DNA from: Candidatus Zixiibacteriota bacterium
Lineage (GTDB): Bacteria; Zixibacteria; MSB-5A5; SM1-73
Direction of reading: 5' to 3'
DNA: 15,954 nucleotides
Assembly: GCA_029933635.1 (NCBI GenBank)
Contig: JAOZNS010000040.1
Coordinates: 1 to 15,954 of the forward strand
In this document: positions 15,601-15,954 of the stretch, in pieces
Layout of the letters: each line of letters starts with the position of its first letter
Position numbering within the stretch: the stretch's first letter is position 1
Position numbers and translations under genes: made by a program
Notes under the pieces: model-generated
Told to the model about the DNA's origin: nothing
Database searches by the model: none
The model's input: the letters and a program-made list of their open reading frames with translations, nothing else

Positions 15601-15804
15601 TATTCAGATGGCGCAATCCATCGTGGGGAAGGTTTTGTCTATCTGAGCCATCCTTCCACCCAAGGTGGATGAACGTTCCACCAGATAGACCTGAAAATCT
15701 GCATCGGCTAAATCCAGCGCCGCCTGAATTCCAGCCACCCCACCCCCGATGACCAAAGCTCCTTTCTTCCTTTTCTCCTTCACCGTTCCTCCAGATCCTT
15801 TCAT
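12697..15804 (-). CDS. hdrA: Tandem (double-module) heterodisulfide reductase subunit A; selenoprotein (Sec67, in-frame TGA)
   Basis: With TGA at 15606-15604 read as Sec the protein has 1035 residues. The ATG at 15804 has AGGTGA upstream. Module 1 has the FAD site GGGVAG (20-25), D-C64-A-I-U67, an inserted ferredoxin motif (Cys116/119/122/126), Cys163-182 and the HdrA-type site C261, C275, C279-C280. Then comes an HdrA N-terminal-type domain with C469-H-C471-G (about 464-600), which would normally stand first. Module 2 has a second FAD site (608-613), C649, C767, C779, C783-C784 but no inserted ferredoxin and no Sec. Two [4Fe-4S] motifs end the protein (964-974, 998-1008). HdrA proteins are the FAD bifurcation subunit; two FAD modules in one chain are known in some bacterial HdrA forms. 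It heads the cluster, upstream of the Sec-MvhD gene. The second open frame begins artificially at 15600. Confidence 0.9.
15566..15583 (-). promoter_or_regulatory. SECIS-like stem-loop of the tandem HdrA gene
   Basis: The same 18 nt as in the other HdrA gene, GGATGTCGGTCGACATCC, with a 7-bp stem and GGTC tetraloop. It lies 20 nt after the TGA, at the same codons (Asp-Val-Gly-Arg-His-Pro). Flanking synonymous sites differ between the two genes, so the identity is not just recent duplication. Confidence 0.82.
15604..15606 (-). other. Recoded TGA (selenocysteine codon) in the tandem HdrA gene
   Basis: TGA lies between PTMDCAI and ILGPRMLDVGRHP, exactly the position of the TGA in the second HdrA gene, where other HdrA proteins carry Cys. 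Confidence 0.88.
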
Positions 15805-15822
15805 TTCCGATCACCTGATAAA

Positions 15823-15851
15823 CGCACCTTATGTGGAGGCGAGAAGGTGCG
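15823..15851 (-). promoter_or_regulatory. Leader hairpin / inverted repeat upstream of the tandem HdrA gene
   Basis: On the minus strand CGCACCTT and AAGGTGCG form a perfect 8-bp stem with a 13-nt loop, ending about 18 nt before the HdrA ATG and just upstream of its ribosome binding site. It may be a binding site for a regulator or a leader RNA hairpin. The remaining sequence to 15954 shows no gene. Confidence 0.45.
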
Positions 15852-15954
15852 CAAACCAAAACTTGCCTTACTTAATAACTGATCTTCAATACCAATTTTG
15901 AAAGCCAAACTATTTAATCTCTCACCTCAGCTCTTAACTAACTTATCGACCCGC

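Noticed and set aside
15604..15804. Short 66-codon frame as an independent FAD-binding peptide gene
   Set aside because: It is the N-terminal part of the tandem HdrA, cut off only by the recoded TGA.

Overview
The window reads as a piece of bacterial chromosome of moderate-to-low GC (judged by eye) in which every gene I can support lies on the minus strand, so transcription runs from high to low coordinates. The gene mix suggests an uncultivated anaerobe of the FCB group or a nearby candidate phylum (KSB1, Zixibacteria or WOR-3 type): a PorV/PorQ-type outer-membrane protein, a large parvulin-type periplasmic chaperone, a mannose-family PTS pair, a GxxExxY protein, and a large heterodisulfide-reductase (Hdr) cluster. 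The taxonomic placement is inference.

Region 15954-7587 is an Hdr-type electron-transfer cluster. In transcription order it holds a long tandem HdrA (15804-12697), an MvhD-like [2Fe-2S] protein (12613-12140), an HdrC-HdrB fusion (12067-10931), a small PPOX-family flavoprotein (10840-10409), an HdrA with a fused MvhD domain (10345-7856), and a 47-residue zinc-ribbon protein (7730-7587). Both HdrA genes and the stand-alone MvhD gene are interrupted by one in-frame TGA, each at a conserved cysteine position, with strong homology continuing in the same frame on the other side. The two HdrA TGA codons are followed by an identical 18-nt stem-loop with a GGUC tetraloop, the hallmark of a bacterial SECIS. 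I therefore read all three as selenoproteins. A standard gene caller would split or truncate them. Together the genes encode FAD, many [4Fe-4S] clusters, a [2Fe-2S] module and two CCG (HdrB-type) domains, which fits flavin-based electron bifurcation or confurcation. No hydrogenase, formate dehydrogenase or methyl-transfer partner is in the window.

Region 7388-2472 holds envelope and housekeeping genes: PorV/PorQ-like protein, a two-domain PpiC/SurA-type peptidyl-prolyl isomerase, a SEC59/DGK1/VTE5-family polyprenol or diacylglycerol kinase, a gene-free stretch with palindromes, a GxxExxY protein whose nuclease residues are substituted, and a tiny Lys/Ala-rich histone H1-like peptide that appears frameshifted just after its start. 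A strong hairpin terminator closes this block.

Region 2430-1 holds PTS mannose-family IIC and IID membrane subunits without IIA/IIB, a roughly 330-nt gap, and the 5' part of a SpoIID/LytB-domain protein that runs off the left edge.

Non-coding structure worth attention: a family of 26-nt hairpins (11-bp arms, 4-nt loop) that occurs three times, each just downstream of an Hdr-cluster stop codon; a perfect 9-3-9 palindrome upstream of the PPOX gene; and an 8-bp hairpin in the leader of the tandem HdrA gene.
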